64,000 bases of DNA, taken from positions 1 through 64,000 of the forward strand of contig NZ_JOBF01000020.1 in the NCBI RefSeq assembly GCF_000718635.1, given 5' to 3'. This document shows, piece after piece, positions 18,410 to 28,181 of the stretch. Numbering within the stretch: the first letter of the stretch is position 1; every line of letters starts with the position of its first letter. The notes under the pieces are model-generated. The model was not told where the DNA came from, ran no database searches, and was given only the letters and a program-made list of their open reading frames with translations. This DNA is from Streptomyces varsoviensis (GTDB taxonomy: Bacteria > Actinomycetota > Actinomycetes > Streptomycetales > Streptomycetaceae). Both the position numbers and the translations under genes were made by a program.

Positions 18410-18655
18410 TGTCATGAAGATCACCGTACCGGCTACCACGGATCACCAGAGATCAGCACAGTGGCCCCCGACGCCGTCACCGCAGGGGGCTTCCGCCCGG
18501 TGGTGGCGGGGTGGTGGATGGTGGGTGGTGGGTAGCGAGGCCGGGATACGGGCGTACTGGCCGCTGTGGTGTGCATGGGGAGCGAGGCGGTGGCGGGCAG
18601 TCGAGGTCCAGGGCGGACAATAGGGGCTCACGTTCACGTAACCGACGGAGTTCTC

Positions 18656-20071
18656 ATGACCACGCCCCCGGACACCGCGTTCGCCCCCGAGGAACTTGCC
18701 GCCCCGGCTGCCGAGCCCGCTCCCGCGGAGGAGGCGAACGTATGGACAGAACCGCTCGCGGCCGCGTCGGGCGGCACCGCCCCCGCCCTTCCCTCACCCG
18801 CCTCGGGGGAGGGTTCCGTCTCGGAGCAGAGCCCGGGCGCCGAGCAGGGCCCCGTCTCGGGGCGGGGATCGGGCGCCGAGCAGGGCTCCGTCTCGGGGCA
18901 GGGCTCCGCCGCCGAGCAGGTCCCTGCGGATGGATACGGCGACGAGGACGCTGACCACGCCGGGGACGCTCAGGATGCCGAGGCCGACGACCGAGCGGCC
19001 GGTCAGGGCGGTGAGAGCGCGGTACGGCGGGACGCGCGGGAGTTCGGGGCGTTCGCGCGGACCGGTGGGTGGACGTTCGCGCTGAAGGTGGCTCGGAGCG
19101 TACGGCCCGGTGGAGCGGTGGCCGGGCAGGCGGACGAGCCGGAGCCGAAGGTGTCGGCGAAGGAGTTCGCCCGGCTCGCGGGCTGCTCCGCCGAGCGCGT
19201 GATGCGGTTCTGGCGGGCCTGGGACCGGGCGGCGGACGACGGCGTGGTCCCGGTGTTCGAGGCGCTGACGCCCGGCGTGGACATCGACCTCCCGGACGCG
19301 GACGTGTGGCTCGGCTACTACACCTCGCGTTCGAGCGCGGACTCGCCGCGCGGCCAGGCGATCTCCGCCGTGGCCGAGGCGGAGGGCATCCGGCCGACCA
19401 AGGCGCTGGAGGTGGCGGAGAACCCCACCGCGCTGCGCGCCGCGATCCTCGCCGACCCGGGCACCGCCCAGGCCGCCCGGCACGCGCTGCTCGACCGGCT
19501 GGAGGACGACCCGGAACTGGCCCAGGAACTCGCCAAGGACATCGCCCGCACCGGCGAACTTTCCAAGACGGTGGCGTCGGCGGCGCGCGCCACGTCCGCA
19601 GTGGATTTCGTCCGCGACGTCATCGACAGCGGTGAGATGACCACGCCCAGCGGCGAGCGGGTACCCGCCCCCGAGCACGTCGTGGCCGAGGCCAAGCAGC
19701 ACCTCACGCTCATCGAGGGGCTGGACGAGGAGGACGAGGCTCCGTACGCCGCCGACGCGCAGAAGACGATGCGCTCCCTGGTCGCCGAGGCCGTCGAGAG
19801 CGATCCCCAGCTACGTGCGCACGAGCGCCGGTCGCGGTTCCAGAGCAAGGTCCGCAAGGCGGCCAAGGCGTTCGAGGAGCTGACGCTCGACGACGCCGCC
19901 GACATCTACGAAGAGGAACTCCTCGAACAGTTGGAGACCCTGCAAAAGGCGGTCGCCGACTGCATCGCCGAACTGCGCGCGGCGGCCTCGGCCGGCCCGG
20001 GCCCGGACAACTCGATCGCGGCCGACCCTGCCCCGACCGACCCGGGCCCGGCCGACTCCCACCACGCATAG
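18656..20071 (+). CDS. Actinobacterial conserved protein with low-complexity N-terminus
   Basis: A 471-residue protein from the ATG at 18656 (ACGGAG upstream). The first 120 residues are low complexity, with repeats of the type GSVSGQGSAAEQ. The core begins near residue 150 with SAKEFARLAGCSAERVMRFW, an HTH-like segment, followed by a long helical region (AAEAEGIRPTKALEVAENP, AVDFVRDVIDSGEM, EELTLDDAADIYEEELLEQL). The C-terminus is again Pro/Ala/Asp rich. It may bind DNA in the manner of replication or partition accessory proteins of streptomycetes, but I cannot name the family. A bidirectional terminator follows. Confidence 0.6.
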   Translation: MTTPPDTAFAPEELAAPAAEPAPAEEANVWTEPLAAASGGTAPALPSPASGEGSVSEQSPGAEQGPVSGRGSGAEQGSVSGQGSAAEQVPADGYGDEDADHAGDAQDAEADDRAAGQGGESAVRRDAREFGAFARTGGWTFALKVARSVRPGGAVAGQADEPEPKVSAKEFARLAGCSAERVMRFWRAWDRAADDGVVPVFEALTPGVDIDLPDADVWLGYYTSRSSADSPRGQAISAVAEAEGIRPTKALEVAENPTALRAAILADPGTAQAARHALLDRLEDDPELAQELAKDIARTGELSKTVASAARATSAVDFVRDVIDSGEMTTPSGERVPAPEHVVAEAKQHLTLIEGLDEEDEAPYAADAQKTMRSLVAEAVESDPQLRAHERRSRFQSKVRKAAKAFEELTLDDAADIYEEELLEQLETLQKAVADCIAELRAAASAGPGPDNSIAADPAPTDPGPADSHHA

Positions 20072-20086
20072 CCCTTTCGCCATACC

Positions 20087-20123
20087 GCATCCCGGCACCC
20101 CGCTGTGCGGCGTGCCGGGATGC
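20087..20123. terminator. Bidirectional terminator
   Basis: Perfect 12-bp arms (GCATCCCGGCAC / GTGCCGGGATGC) with a 13-base loop lie between the convergent ends at 20071 and 20179. Confidence 0.65.
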
Positions 20124-20178
20124 CGGCGGGCAGACCCCGTATACGCGGGTGGCGGGGCGCCCGGCCGTTCGGGCCGGC

Positions 20179-21168
20179 TCAGCCCTGCGCGTTCATCAGG
20201 GCGGTGACGTAGGCGTCCAGCCGCTTCTCCAGGGCTCGGGTCGTCAGTTCGGTCCGCCCCGCCTGCCGCCATGGCCCCGCGACCAGGTGCACTTCTTCGG
20301 AGCAGGCCAGCCCGTCCCGTACGAACCAGTACAGCCGCTCGGTCGCCGCCGCGGCCAGTACGCCGCCCGCCTCCTCGTACGCCTCGGCGAACCGCAGGCC
20401 CCACTCCGGGCCGTGCAACAGCGCGAGGGTGGTCGAGCAGTGCGCCACGTCGAGGTCGGTCGGACCCCAGGAGGTACCGGCCCAGTCGACGACGCCGGTG
20501 ATCCGGGCGTCCGCCGGTTTCGCGGGAGGCACGTCGAAGAGCACATTGCCGGGCTGGAAGTCCCGGTGCAGGAATCGCCCCTCGTAGGGCGGCGCGGGCT
20601 TGCGGATCATGTCGATCGCCGCGTCCCATACGGCCGTGTCGGCGCCGTTCGGTACGGCTACGGTGTCGGCCGTCGTCAGCGCCACGTAGTCCCGCGGGCG
20701 CTCGGGGGGCCGCAACGCGTGGATCGCCACGAGTTGCCGGGCCAGCAGCGGAACGCGCGCCTCCACGCCCTCGTCGGCGATGACCGTCCGGCCCGGCAGA
20801 TGGGTCATGAGGAGCGACGGGTACTCGCAGTGCGCGGCGGTCGGGTCAGCCGCGACCAGCCCGGGAGCCGACACGCTGGTCCCCGCGAGCAGGGTCAGAG
20901 CGCCGGCCTCCCTGTCCAGCCAGTCCTCGGCGTACTCGACGTCGACGAACGTACGCAGCACCAGGTCACGCGTGCCTCCGTCGCGCGCCTCGATCGTCAG
21001 CCGCCGCATTTCGGCAGTGATGCCGCCGTGCAACACCACGGTCTTGACGACTCGTTCGCCCTCGTCCAGGTACCGCTGCACCCAAGCCATCGTCGCCGGG
21101 CGGACAACCGCGGCCTCATCCTGCTCATCCTGCTCGTCCCGCTCGTCGTGGACATCCTGGTTGGTCAT
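20179..21168 (-). CDS. Aminoglycoside-phosphotransferase-family kinase
   Basis: A 329-residue protein starting MTNQDVHDERDEQDEQDE, an acidic tail before the kinase-like fold. Key motifs are LVLRTFVDVEYAEDWLDREA, LLMTHLPGRTVIAD (hinge), GRFLHRDFQPGNVLFD (catalytic HxDxxxxN) and ITGVVDWAGTSWGPTDLDVA (metal Asp). It belongs to the APH/choline-kinase-like superfamily, distinct from the gene at 17495; substrate unknown. The WAGTSWGP context is common in streptomycete members of no proven resistance function. Confidence 0.8.
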   Translation of the reverse strand: MTNQDVHDERDEQDEQDEAAVVRPATMAWVQRYLDEGERVVKTVVLHGGITAEMRRLTIEARDGGTRDLVLRTFVDVEYAEDWLDREAGALTLLAGTSVSAPGLVAADPTAAHCEYPSLLMTHLPGRTVIADEGVEARVPLLARQLVAIHALRPPERPRDYVALTTADTVAVPNGADTAVWDAAIDMIRKPAPPYEGRFLHRDFQPGNVLFDVPPAKPADARITGVVDWAGTSWGPTDLDVAHCSTTLALLHGPEWGLRFAEAYEEAGGVLAAAATERLYWFVRDGLACSEEVHLVAGPWRQAGRTELTTRALEKRLDAYVTALMNAQG

Positions 21169-21626
21169 CGCGCCACCCCATCATCCCCGCGGGAGCACCC
21201 GCAAAGGCTTTCTTGCGGTCAGCGCCCGCCAGTTCGGCGCACAGGGCACCGTCTGACTCCGGCAGAGATCGAGCGGCTGATCACCGAGGTGGCGGGGCGT
21301 CGCATCGCCTTCGAGGACGTGGTGGCGCGGGCCATTCAGGTTATGGGCCGCGGGTGAGGAGCCGGAACCGGGGCGGTGACGACTGCGATGACTGTGCCGT
21401 GGAGGTCGATGACGATGTCCGTTTCGACGAGCAGTCGCATAGTGGAGTCGTCGAGGGCGCCTCGGGGGGGTGATCGGGGTGACCGGGGCGATCTGTATCG
21501 TTCGCCGGGTCAGTGTCCAGTTGGCCGGTCGATCGACTGCACGGACAGGGACCAGTTGCTGTGCCTGTTACCGGACTCCGCACGCGTTGCACGACCAGGG
21601 CCGACATTTGTGACCTTGGGAGAGCA
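21169..21626. other. Intergenic region, possible small remnant
   Basis: About 460 bp. A plus-strand frame ending at 21357 reads LTPAEIERLITEVAGRRIAF and FEDVVARAIQVMGRG, which is protein-like but has no start. It may be the tail of a lost gene. Nothing else was recognised. Confidence 0.35.
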
Positions 21627-22355
21627 ATGAGCACGATCGCGATCGTCGGCGCCGGACCGCAGCTTGGTCTGGCGATCGGCCGGAGGTTCGCGGCGGAGGG
21701 CTTCAGTGTGGCGTTCATCGCGCGCCGGGAGGCGGCGCTGCGCGAACTGGTCGACGTCATCACCGCGGGCGGGGGCGAGGCGGCCGCGTTTCCCGCGGAC
21801 GTCACCGATCGGCCCGCTCTGGCAGCCGCGCTGAGAGATGCCGAGCGCCACTTCGGAACGATCGACGTACTGGAGTATTCGCCCGCCCCCAGCGCCGTCG
21901 ACATGACCAGCCGACCCGTTGTCGAAGCGTCTGAGGTCACCGTGGAGTCGGTGATCCCCGAGCTGGAAATGTACGTATACGGAGGTATCACCGCCGTACA
22001 GCAGGTCCTGCCCGGCATGCTCGAACGGGGCTCCGGCACGATCATCGCCACCACCGGCGCGGGCTCCGGCCCCATGATCATTCCCCAGGTCGCCAATGCC
22101 CAGATCGCGACCGCCGGGCTGCGCAACTGGCTGCTGAACCTCAACGCCTCGGTCGCGCAGCGCGGCGTTTACGTCGCCCATGTCGCCCTCGCCGCTGCGA
22201 TCGGCCAAGGCCGGCCCAACTCGGAACCCGACGTCATCGCTGACGCGTACTGGCAACTGCACCAGCAGCGGACCGAACCCGAACTCTTCTACCAAGACAT
22301 GCCCGAGGAGCAGGACTTCCGCCTCTCCGACAAGTTCCTCACCGACGCCGAGTAG
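21627..22355 (+). CDS. Atypical short-chain dehydrogenase/reductase-like protein
   Basis: A 242-residue Rossmann-fold protein from MSTIAIVGAGPQLGLAIG, with the glycine-rich NAD(P) motif and DVTD at the usual second position. The catalytic Ser region reads TTGAGSG, but the normal Tyr-x-x-x-Lys pair is missing: the expected place reads QVANAQIATAGLRNW. It may therefore bind a dinucleotide without classical SDR catalysis or use other residues. RBS GGGAGAG precedes the start. Monocistronic. Confidence 0.7.
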   Translation: MSTIAIVGAGPQLGLAIGRRFAAEGFSVAFIARREAALRELVDVITAGGGEAAAFPADVTDRPALAAALRDAERHFGTIDVLEYSPAPSAVDMTSRPVVEASEVTVESVIPELEMYVYGGITAVQQVLPGMLERGSGTIIATTGAGSGPMIIPQVANAQIATAGLRNWLLNLNASVAQRGVYVAHVALAAAIGQGRPNSEPDVIADAYWQLHQQRTEPELFYQDMPEEQDFRLSDKFLTDAE

Positions 22356-22737
22356 CACCGCGCCCGGCCAGCGCCTACGGCGTCGGCCCCGCCGACGCCG
22401 ACATCCGCCCCGCCCCCGCCCCTGGGCAGGGGCGTTCGCGGCGGGAACATCGCCCGCGGTCCCACTGCCCCGGCTCCCCGGCTCCCCGGCTCCCCGGCTC
22501 CCCGGCTCCCGCCAGTCTGAGCCCCCGACACACCTGCACATGGGCACGAGCGGCGATCGGATACGAGATGTCTCGGCGCTGCGATCGTCCACGAGCCGGT
22601 CGAAGACCCGCGTCAACAGGTCCGCGTCAACGTCGCGCTATGACGCCGACGGGCATGCCCGCCCCCTCGTGCATCGGGCAGCGGCGAGCCGGCCGCCGCC
22701 GTCGGCGCTCGTACGGCGGACCGGCCGGCGAACAGGC
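22356..22737. other. Intergenic region with 8-bp tandem repeat
   Basis: No gene recognised. Contains five exact copies of the 8-bp unit cggctccc at 22471-22510. Confidence 0.5.
22471..22510. repeat. 8-bp tandem repeat, five copies
   Basis: Exact repetition of cggctccc over 40 bp, outside any gene. Confidence 0.85.
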
Positions 22738-23242
22738 TCAGTGGCCGACAGCCGCCCTGTTCCCGAATAACGCGTCCGTGGGTTCGGGGAGTTCTCCTGA
22801 GGCGATGGCGCGGGTGACGCCCGTTGGATGCGGGCGCGGTCCGGCGCGCGGCGGGTGGCTGCGGCCTGGCGAGGGCCGGGGGCAGAGGCGGGGCGGCGGT
22901 GTCCGGGGCGTGGGGCGTACCGGTGAGGGCGATGCGGCAGCCGCGGGCATGGGCCGGGTCGGGCTGCATGGTGGTCGAGCCGTGCAGGAGGCGGGCGATG
23001 GCCTCGCGGGGGCTCGTCGTTCCGCGGCGAGGATGCGGTGACGCTGCCCGGCCCCCGGCGATGTAGTGCTCGACGGCCCTCTTGACCAGTCCCTCCTGCG
23101 AGCCGAACGGCGCGGTGGCCCGGCGGCGCAGGGCGGGCGAGGTCGCCTCGTAGCCCTGTTCCCAGAAGACGAGCATCACGACTTCCGGGACGGACTTGAG
23201 GTCGAAGGTGCGCGGCGGCCGAAAACGGTGGACATGACGCAC
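22738..23242 (-). pseudogene. TetR-family regulator pseudogene
   Basis: The N-terminal part reads RPPRTFDLKSVPEVVMLVFW and EQGYEATSPALRRRAT, a typical TetR start, but then jumps directly to APFGSQEGLVKRAVEHYIAG. The eight to ten residues that form the turn and recognition helix (usually like GLSRSSLYQ) are missing. Later the frame shifts: after ARGCRIALTG the family-like sequence resumes in another frame as TGVTRAIASGELPEP, ending at a stop near 22738. DNA binding should be lost. It is divergent from the MFS gene at 23341, whose promoter still carries a large inverted repeat. Confidence 0.65.
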
Positions 23243-23251
23243 CTCCCCCCC

Positions 23252-23322
23252 ATTACGGAATGCACGATCCAGTTTGACGACGACCGACCCCTGCGTCAAT
23301 ATCGGATCGTTCAATCCGTAAT
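23252..23322. promoter_or_regulatory. Promoter of MFS gene flanked by an 18-bp inverted repeat
   Basis: ATTACGGAATGCACGATC (23252-23269) and GATCGTTCAATCCGTAAT (23305-23322) are inverted copies with 16 of 18 positions matching. Between them lies TTGACG (23274-23279), a good -35; CAATAT 17 bp further is a weak -10. This fits an operator pair surrounding a promoter, originally for the TetR now broken. Confidence 0.55.
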
Positions 23323-23340
23323 TACACGAGGAGCCACCGC

Positions 23341-24534
23341 ATGACCACCACCCGCCCCGCGCCGGCCCATGACCGCGCGCACAAGCCACTCCCCGTACCG
23401 GCGCTGGTGGCGATGGCATGCACCGGATTCATCGTGATCATGACCGAGACGCTGCCGGCCGGGCTGCTCCCGCAGCTCGCCGCGGGGCTCGACGTCTCCG
23501 AAGGCAGCGCCGGGCAGCTCGTCAGCGCGTACGCGATCGGTACGGTGATCGCGGCGATCCCCGCGATCACGCTCACCCGCGGGATACGGCGCAAGCCGCT
23601 CCTCCTCACCGGTCTGTCCGGGTTCCTCGTCGCGAACGCCGTCACCGCCATATCGCCGTCGCTCGTCATCGCCCTCATCGCCCGGTTCGCCGCCGGGGCC
23701 TTCTCCGGTCTGCTGTGGGGCATGCTCGCCGGGTACGCACGGCGCATCGCCGCGCCCGAGCACGCCGGACGCGCCCTCGCCATCGCCATGACCGGCACGC
23801 CCATCGCGCTCTCCGTCGGGACGCCCCTCGGCGCCTGGCTGGGCTCGACGGTCGGCTGGCGCTGGTCGTTCGCCGCGATGTCGCTGCTCAGCATCGTCGT
23901 GATGGCCGGCGCGAAGTTCCTCGTGCCCGACGCCCCCGGACAGACCGCCGGGACGCGCGCGCCGCTCGGCCGCGTCCTCGGCATCTCCGGCGTCGCCACG
24001 ATCCTCGCCGTCGTCTTCGTCTGGATGCTCGCGCACAACCTGCTCTACACCTACATCACCTCCTACCTCCAGCAGATGCGCCTCTCGCTCCGCCCCGACC
24101 TCACCCTCCTCGTCTTCGGCGTCGCCGCGCTCGTAGGGATCTGGATCACCGGCGTGTTCATCGACCGGGCGCTGCGCAGGCTCACCATCGCCAGCGTGAT
24201 CCTGTTCATCGCGGCCGGAGCGCTGCTCATCGCCGCCCAGCACGCCACCGTGCCCGTACTGCTCGCGGTCGTCCTGTGGGGCCTCGCGTTCGGCGGCTCG
24301 GCCACGCAACTGCAGACGGCCATGGGCGAGGCCGCGGGCGCGAACGGCGACGCGGCCAATGCCATGCTGACGACCTCCTTCAACCTGGCGATCTTCGCCG
24401 GCGGCGCGGCAGGGGCCGTCATCGTGGAGGGCGTAGGCGCCTCGGCCCTGCCGATGTGGATGATCGCTCTCGCGCTCCTGGCGCTGATCACGGTCGGCCT
24501 CGGCCGGCGGGCCGCGTTCCCCGCCGGACGATGA
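23341..24534 (+). CDS. MFS transporter, drug:H+ antiporter type
   Basis: A 397-residue membrane protein with twelve predicted segments. FIVIMTETLPAGLLPQLAAG in helix 1 and GRALAIAMTGTPIALSVGTP (the antiporter motif C region) place it with 12-TMS drug efflux proteins of the CmlA/AraJ kind. RBS ACGAGGAG lies just before the ATG. It is divergent from the decayed tetR at 22738, so it may now be expressed constitutively. Substrate unknown. Confidence 0.85.
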   Translation: MTTTRPAPAHDRAHKPLPVPALVAMACTGFIVIMTETLPAGLLPQLAAGLDVSEGSAGQLVSAYAIGTVIAAIPAITLTRGIRRKPLLLTGLSGFLVANAVTAISPSLVIALIARFAAGAFSGLLWGMLAGYARRIAAPEHAGRALAIAMTGTPIALSVGTPLGAWLGSTVGWRWSFAAMSLLSIVVMAGAKFLVPDAPGQTAGTRAPLGRVLGISGVATILAVVFVWMLAHNLLYTYITSYLQQMRLSLRPDLTLLVFGVAALVGIWITGVFIDRALRRLTIASVILFIAAGALLIAAQHATVPVLLAVVLWGLAFGGSATQLQTAMGEAAGANGDAANAMLTTSFNLAIFAGGAAGAVIVEGVGASALPMWMIALALLALITVGLGRRAAFPAGR

Positions 24535-24858
24535 CCCGAGCCGTGAACGTACGCGTATCCACCTGGTAGTTCTTCCGCGGTCACCCCTGCTGTACGGACT
24601 TGCTGTACGGGCCGGTCCGCGCGGGGGGCGGGGTGACCGCGCCCCCTCCCCCTCCCCCGCTCACGGCCGGGCTCGTCCCCTGACGTACCAACAGGTCCGG
24701 CCGTCACTCAGCGTTCGTTCTCTACAACTCGGGGACCACACGCGGCCCTTGCGTCATCCCCAGGGTGGACGGGAGCGCGCCCCGGCGACGGATCCGCACG
24801 AGTGTCGGTTCCTGAAAGATCTTTTCCGTCCGAATATCCGATCGGAAGGATCGATAAC

Positions 24859-26628
24859 GTGCGCAGACGACGTCTCGCGTCTCTGCTGGCCGCGAGCATG
24901 ACGGCGACCCTGGCGCCCATGTTCGCCGCCTCGGCGGCCACAGCCGCACCGGCCGCCGCCCCCTCCTCGACGGAAACCATCTCCCAGACGGCCGCCTCCA
25001 CGGCCGGCGCCGCCTCACCGGCCGCCCAACCCTCCTCGTATAAGGGCGCGTTGAGCTGGTACGCGCAGCAGAAGCCGCGGTGGAAGCGGTGCTCGGCCGA
25101 CGCTCCGGCAGGGCTCCAATGCGCCACGATCAAGGTCCCGCTGGACTACCGGGCCCCCGGTGGCAAGCGGATCGACATGGCGATATCGCGGATCAAGAGC
25201 ACCGCGCCCGACAAGCGGCACGGCGTCCTGTTCTCCAACCCCGGCGGCCCCGGGGGCGAGGGCCTCTACATGCCGCTGGGAATACAGGAGCGGCTGCCCA
25301 AGTCCGCACAGGAGAAGTACGACCTCATCGGCTTCGACCCGCGCGGTGTGGCGAGGAGCAGTCCGATTTCGTGCGGCCTGACGTCGGACGAGGAGGACTG
25401 GCTGCGGCCGTACAAGAAGGAGAAGTTCGGCGAGGACGTGGCCTGGGCGCGCCGCGTCGCCGCCAAGTGCAAGGAGAAGGCGGGCGACAGACTCCCGTAC
25501 ATCACGACGCGCAACACCGCCCGCGACATGGATGTACTGCGGGCGGTCCTCGGCGAGAAGAAGATCTCGTACGTGGGCTACTCGTACGGCACCTACCTGG
25601 GCTCCGTCTACACCCAGCTCTTCCCGGGGCGGGCCGACCGGATCGTGCTGGATAGCGCGGTCGATCCGGCGCGGACCTGGCGCGGAATGATCCAGTGGTG
25701 GGCGGAGGGCGCGGAGCCCGCGTTCGACCGGTGGACCGAGTGGGCTGCCGAGCATGACCGGACGTACGGCCTCGGGGACACCCCGAAGAAGGTCGACCGG
25801 ACATTCTGGGATCTGGTGGCGCAGGCCGACGAGAAGCCCATCGAGGTGGACGGCAAGCCGACCACCGGCGACGACATCCGCAGCGGAATGCGCGAGGTGG
25901 TCTACACCCCGCGGTCCGCCACGGAGGGGGTCGTGGAGCTGAAGAAGGCCGCGGCCGGCAAGCCCGCCTCGGGGAAGAGGCTCGCGCCGTTCGTACGGTC
26001 CGAGTTCGTACGGTCCAAGGGGGCCGGGGCCGTGGCGGGTGCCTCAAGGGGCGCCGCCACGAACACCACCGGGAACGCCGCCAAGGTGCCGTCCGACAAC
26101 ACGATGTCGAGTTTCTGGGCCGTGGTGTGCGGCGACAACTCGGCCGCGTGGTCGCGCGATCCCGAGAGCTACCGGCGCGACGCCATCGCGGACAAGGGCC
26201 GCTACCCCCTCTACGGCGACTTCGCGTCGAACATCAAGCCCTGTGCGTTCTGGGACGACTCCGCGGAACCGGTGACCACGGTGAACAACGACGTCGGTGT
26301 CCTGGTCGTCCAGAACGAATGGGACCCGCAGACCCCGCTGCCCAGCGGCCAGGCCCTGCACGCCGACCTGAAGGGGTCGAAGATGCTCACCGTCCGCGGC
26401 GGCGAGGGCCACCTCGCCTTCCCGAACGGCACCGCGTGCACGGACGGTACGGTCGTCGACTACCTGCTCACCGGCCGGCTCCCGGCCGAGGACGTGACCT
26501 GCAAGGCGCCGGCCGACTCGGAGAGGAAGGCACGAGGTAGTCAGAAGGGCCAGAAGGGCCAGAACGGCCAGAAGCCCGGCGTGATTCCCGGGGCTCCGTC
26601 CCCCCAGCGCGCTCCGGACCGTTTCTGA
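24859..26628 (+). CDS. Secreted TAP-like alpha/beta-hydrolase (peptidase)
   Basis: A 589-residue protein. The GTG at 24859 follows GGAAGGA and opens a signal peptide (VRRRRLASLLAASMTATLAP, cleavage near ATAAPAA). The alpha/beta-hydrolase core has FSNPGGPGGEG (oxyanion region), GYSYGTY with nucleophile Ser about 242, a large lid, then NEWDPQTPLPSGQ (Asp) and GGEGHLAFPNG (His), matching the C-terminal TAP-like domain of Streptomyces tripeptidyl aminopeptidases and SlpD/SlpE proteins. It would release peptides outside the cell. The tail is rich in Lys, Gly and Gln (SQKGQKGQNGQ). Confidence 0.88.
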   Translation: MRRRRLASLLAASMTATLAPMFAASAATAAPAAAPSSTETISQTAASTAGAASPAAQPSSYKGALSWYAQQKPRWKRCSADAPAGLQCATIKVPLDYRAPGGKRIDMAISRIKSTAPDKRHGVLFSNPGGPGGEGLYMPLGIQERLPKSAQEKYDLIGFDPRGVARSSPISCGLTSDEEDWLRPYKKEKFGEDVAWARRVAAKCKEKAGDRLPYITTRNTARDMDVLRAVLGEKKISYVGYSYGTYLGSVYTQLFPGRADRIVLDSAVDPARTWRGMIQWWAEGAEPAFDRWTEWAAEHDRTYGLGDTPKKVDRTFWDLVAQADEKPIEVDGKPTTGDDIRSGMREVVYTPRSATEGVVELKKAAAGKPASGKRLAPFVRSEFVRSKGAGAVAGASRGAATNTTGNAAKVPSDNTMSSFWAVVCGDNSAAWSRDPESYRRDAIADKGRYPLYGDFASNIKPCAFWDDSAEPVTTVNNDVGVLVVQNEWDPQTPLPSGQALHADLKGSKMLTVRGGEGHLAFPNGTACTDGTVVDYLLTGRLPAEDVTCKAPADSERKARGSQKGQKGQNGQKPGVIPGAPSPQRAPDRF

Positions 26629-26845
26629 AGCCAAGACCACGCTGAGTCTGAGACCGCGCTGAGTCCGAGGGCGCGCTGAGTCCGAGGCCGCGCTGCCTCC
26701 GGCCCGACTTGAGGTGGGGTTTTGTCGAAGGTGGGGTGGGGCTCCGCAGGGAGGCCCACCCCGACCGGAGCCCTGGTGTCGCTCAAGCTGGTGGGAAATC
26801 GGGAAACCCACCGTGTGCGCCTGCCCGGGTCGGCAGGATGCGGGC
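26629..26845. repeat. Short intergenic with 17-bp tandem repeat
   Basis: About four degenerate copies of the unit gctgagtccgagggcgc occupy roughly 26640-26695, directly after the peptidase gene. No terminator hairpin is obvious. Confidence 0.6.
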
Positions 26846-27997
26846 ATGGATCATCGGGATGTGAAGCCGGGGCGAATGCGCCGGATCGTGGTGAGGTACC
26901 CGGAGGACCCGGTGGAGTCGGTCGCGGAGGCCGACGCGCTGGACGCCGCGGTGGGTATCGAGACGCTGCTGGTGCGAGGCCCCCTGTTCGGGGTGGCCGC
27001 GCAGGACGCCGGGGAGACATCGCGGTGGCGGGTGGTGGTCGCGCTGGAGGCCGGCTGCCCGCAGCAGGCTCGGGACAGCCTCCAGTCGACCCTGTGGTTC
27101 CGGGCGAAGGACGAGGCCCAGGACCGTACGGAACGGCGTGCCCTGCTGGCGGCCGTCGCCCGGCTGGAGACCGAACGGGTCGACGAGCTGACGGTGCTCG
27201 GGACCCGCTACCGGGTCGTACGGGCCGACGAGTACGCCGGCATGGGGCGCGACGGCATCGAGCGGCCCCGGCCCACCGACCCCGAGCCCGCCGTCCCGAA
27301 CTGGGCTCGCGGCGCCAAGGAGCCGCGGGTCGACGAAGGGCTGGTGATGGACCCGGACGCGCCGATGACGCCCACCCAGGCCGCTGAACGGCTGGCCCTG
27401 ACCGGCATGGCCTACGCCGGGTCTCGTTATCCCGAGCCCGTACGCGCCGACTCCCGGCAGGCGCTGCGGACCCACCCCGATGTGATGCTGCTGCCCGCGG
27501 TGTTCAGGGTCGTGGAGATCGCGGAGGACGAACTCGCGAAGGGGAACGGCGCCGGGTGGGAGATCGGCAGCGGCCTGCACGCCACCGCGCACGACGTCCG
27601 TAAGACGATGGACTTCTCCCTCACCTGGTTCGAGCCGCGCCAGCGGGGGCTCATCCCTTGGGGCGCCGACGGGAACACCGACGCCCGTACGGTGATCGCC
27701 GAGGGCACGGACCCCGCCGTCGAGGAGCTGGCCGCGTACGTACGGGCCGCCGCGCCGCTCCGCACCGAACGCGCCGACGAGGTCGCGTTCCGAGGTCTCG
27801 TCCGCCGGATCTGCCGGGCTCGGCGGCTGCTGCGCTGGGGCCCCGACGGCCCCGAAGGGCCGCGCCCGTCCGACATCGACACCCATCCTCCCGAGAAGCT
27901 CCATCCCTTCCTGGACGAGGACGGCGTCATCCACTTCGAGGAAGAGGAAGAGGACGAGGACGACGACAAGGACGCAGCCGAGGGCGACGGCTCCTGA
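26846..27997 (+). CDS. DUF5954-like protein
   Basis: A 383-residue soluble protein from MDHRDVKPGRMRRIVVRYPE. LVRGPLFGVAAQDAGETSRW, QARDSLQSTLWFRAKDEAQD and AERLALTGMAYAGSRYPEPV are signatures of an uncharacterised Streptomyces family that I associate with DUF5954. The C-terminus ends in a very acidic stretch (FEEEEEDEDDDKDAAEGD). No membrane or signal segment. Often present in several copies per genome; function unknown. Confidence 0.65.
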   Translation: MDHRDVKPGRMRRIVVRYPEDPVESVAEADALDAAVGIETLLVRGPLFGVAAQDAGETSRWRVVVALEAGCPQQARDSLQSTLWFRAKDEAQDRTERRALLAAVARLETERVDELTVLGTRYRVVRADEYAGMGRDGIERPRPTDPEPAVPNWARGAKEPRVDEGLVMDPDAPMTPTQAAERLALTGMAYAGSRYPEPVRADSRQALRTHPDVMLLPAVFRVVEIAEDELAKGNGAGWEIGSGLHATAHDVRKTMDFSLTWFEPRQRGLIPWGADGNTDARTVIAEGTDPAVEELAAYVRAAAPLRTERADEVAFRGLVRRICRARRLLRWGPDGPEGPRPSDIDTHPPEKLHPFLDEDGVIHFEEEEEDEDDDKDAAEGDGS

Positions 27998-28181
27998 GTC
28001 TCCGACGTGCGTGCCGGCGGCAGTCGGCGGTACGCCCCGTACGCCCGTACGCCCATGCGCCCATATGGGGCCATGCCCGTAGCGGCGGCTCACGCCCGTA
28101 CCGACTTCCCGCGTTCGGCGCCATTGTCGGCGCCACTGTCGGCACGGCTTTCGATGCCCCGTCGGCCTGCCGCGCTTCGGG

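Noticed and set aside
17495..21168. Antibiotic-resistance kinases
   Set aside because: The phosphotransferase fold is certain, but the family is broad; nothing in sequence identifies an antibiotic substrate.
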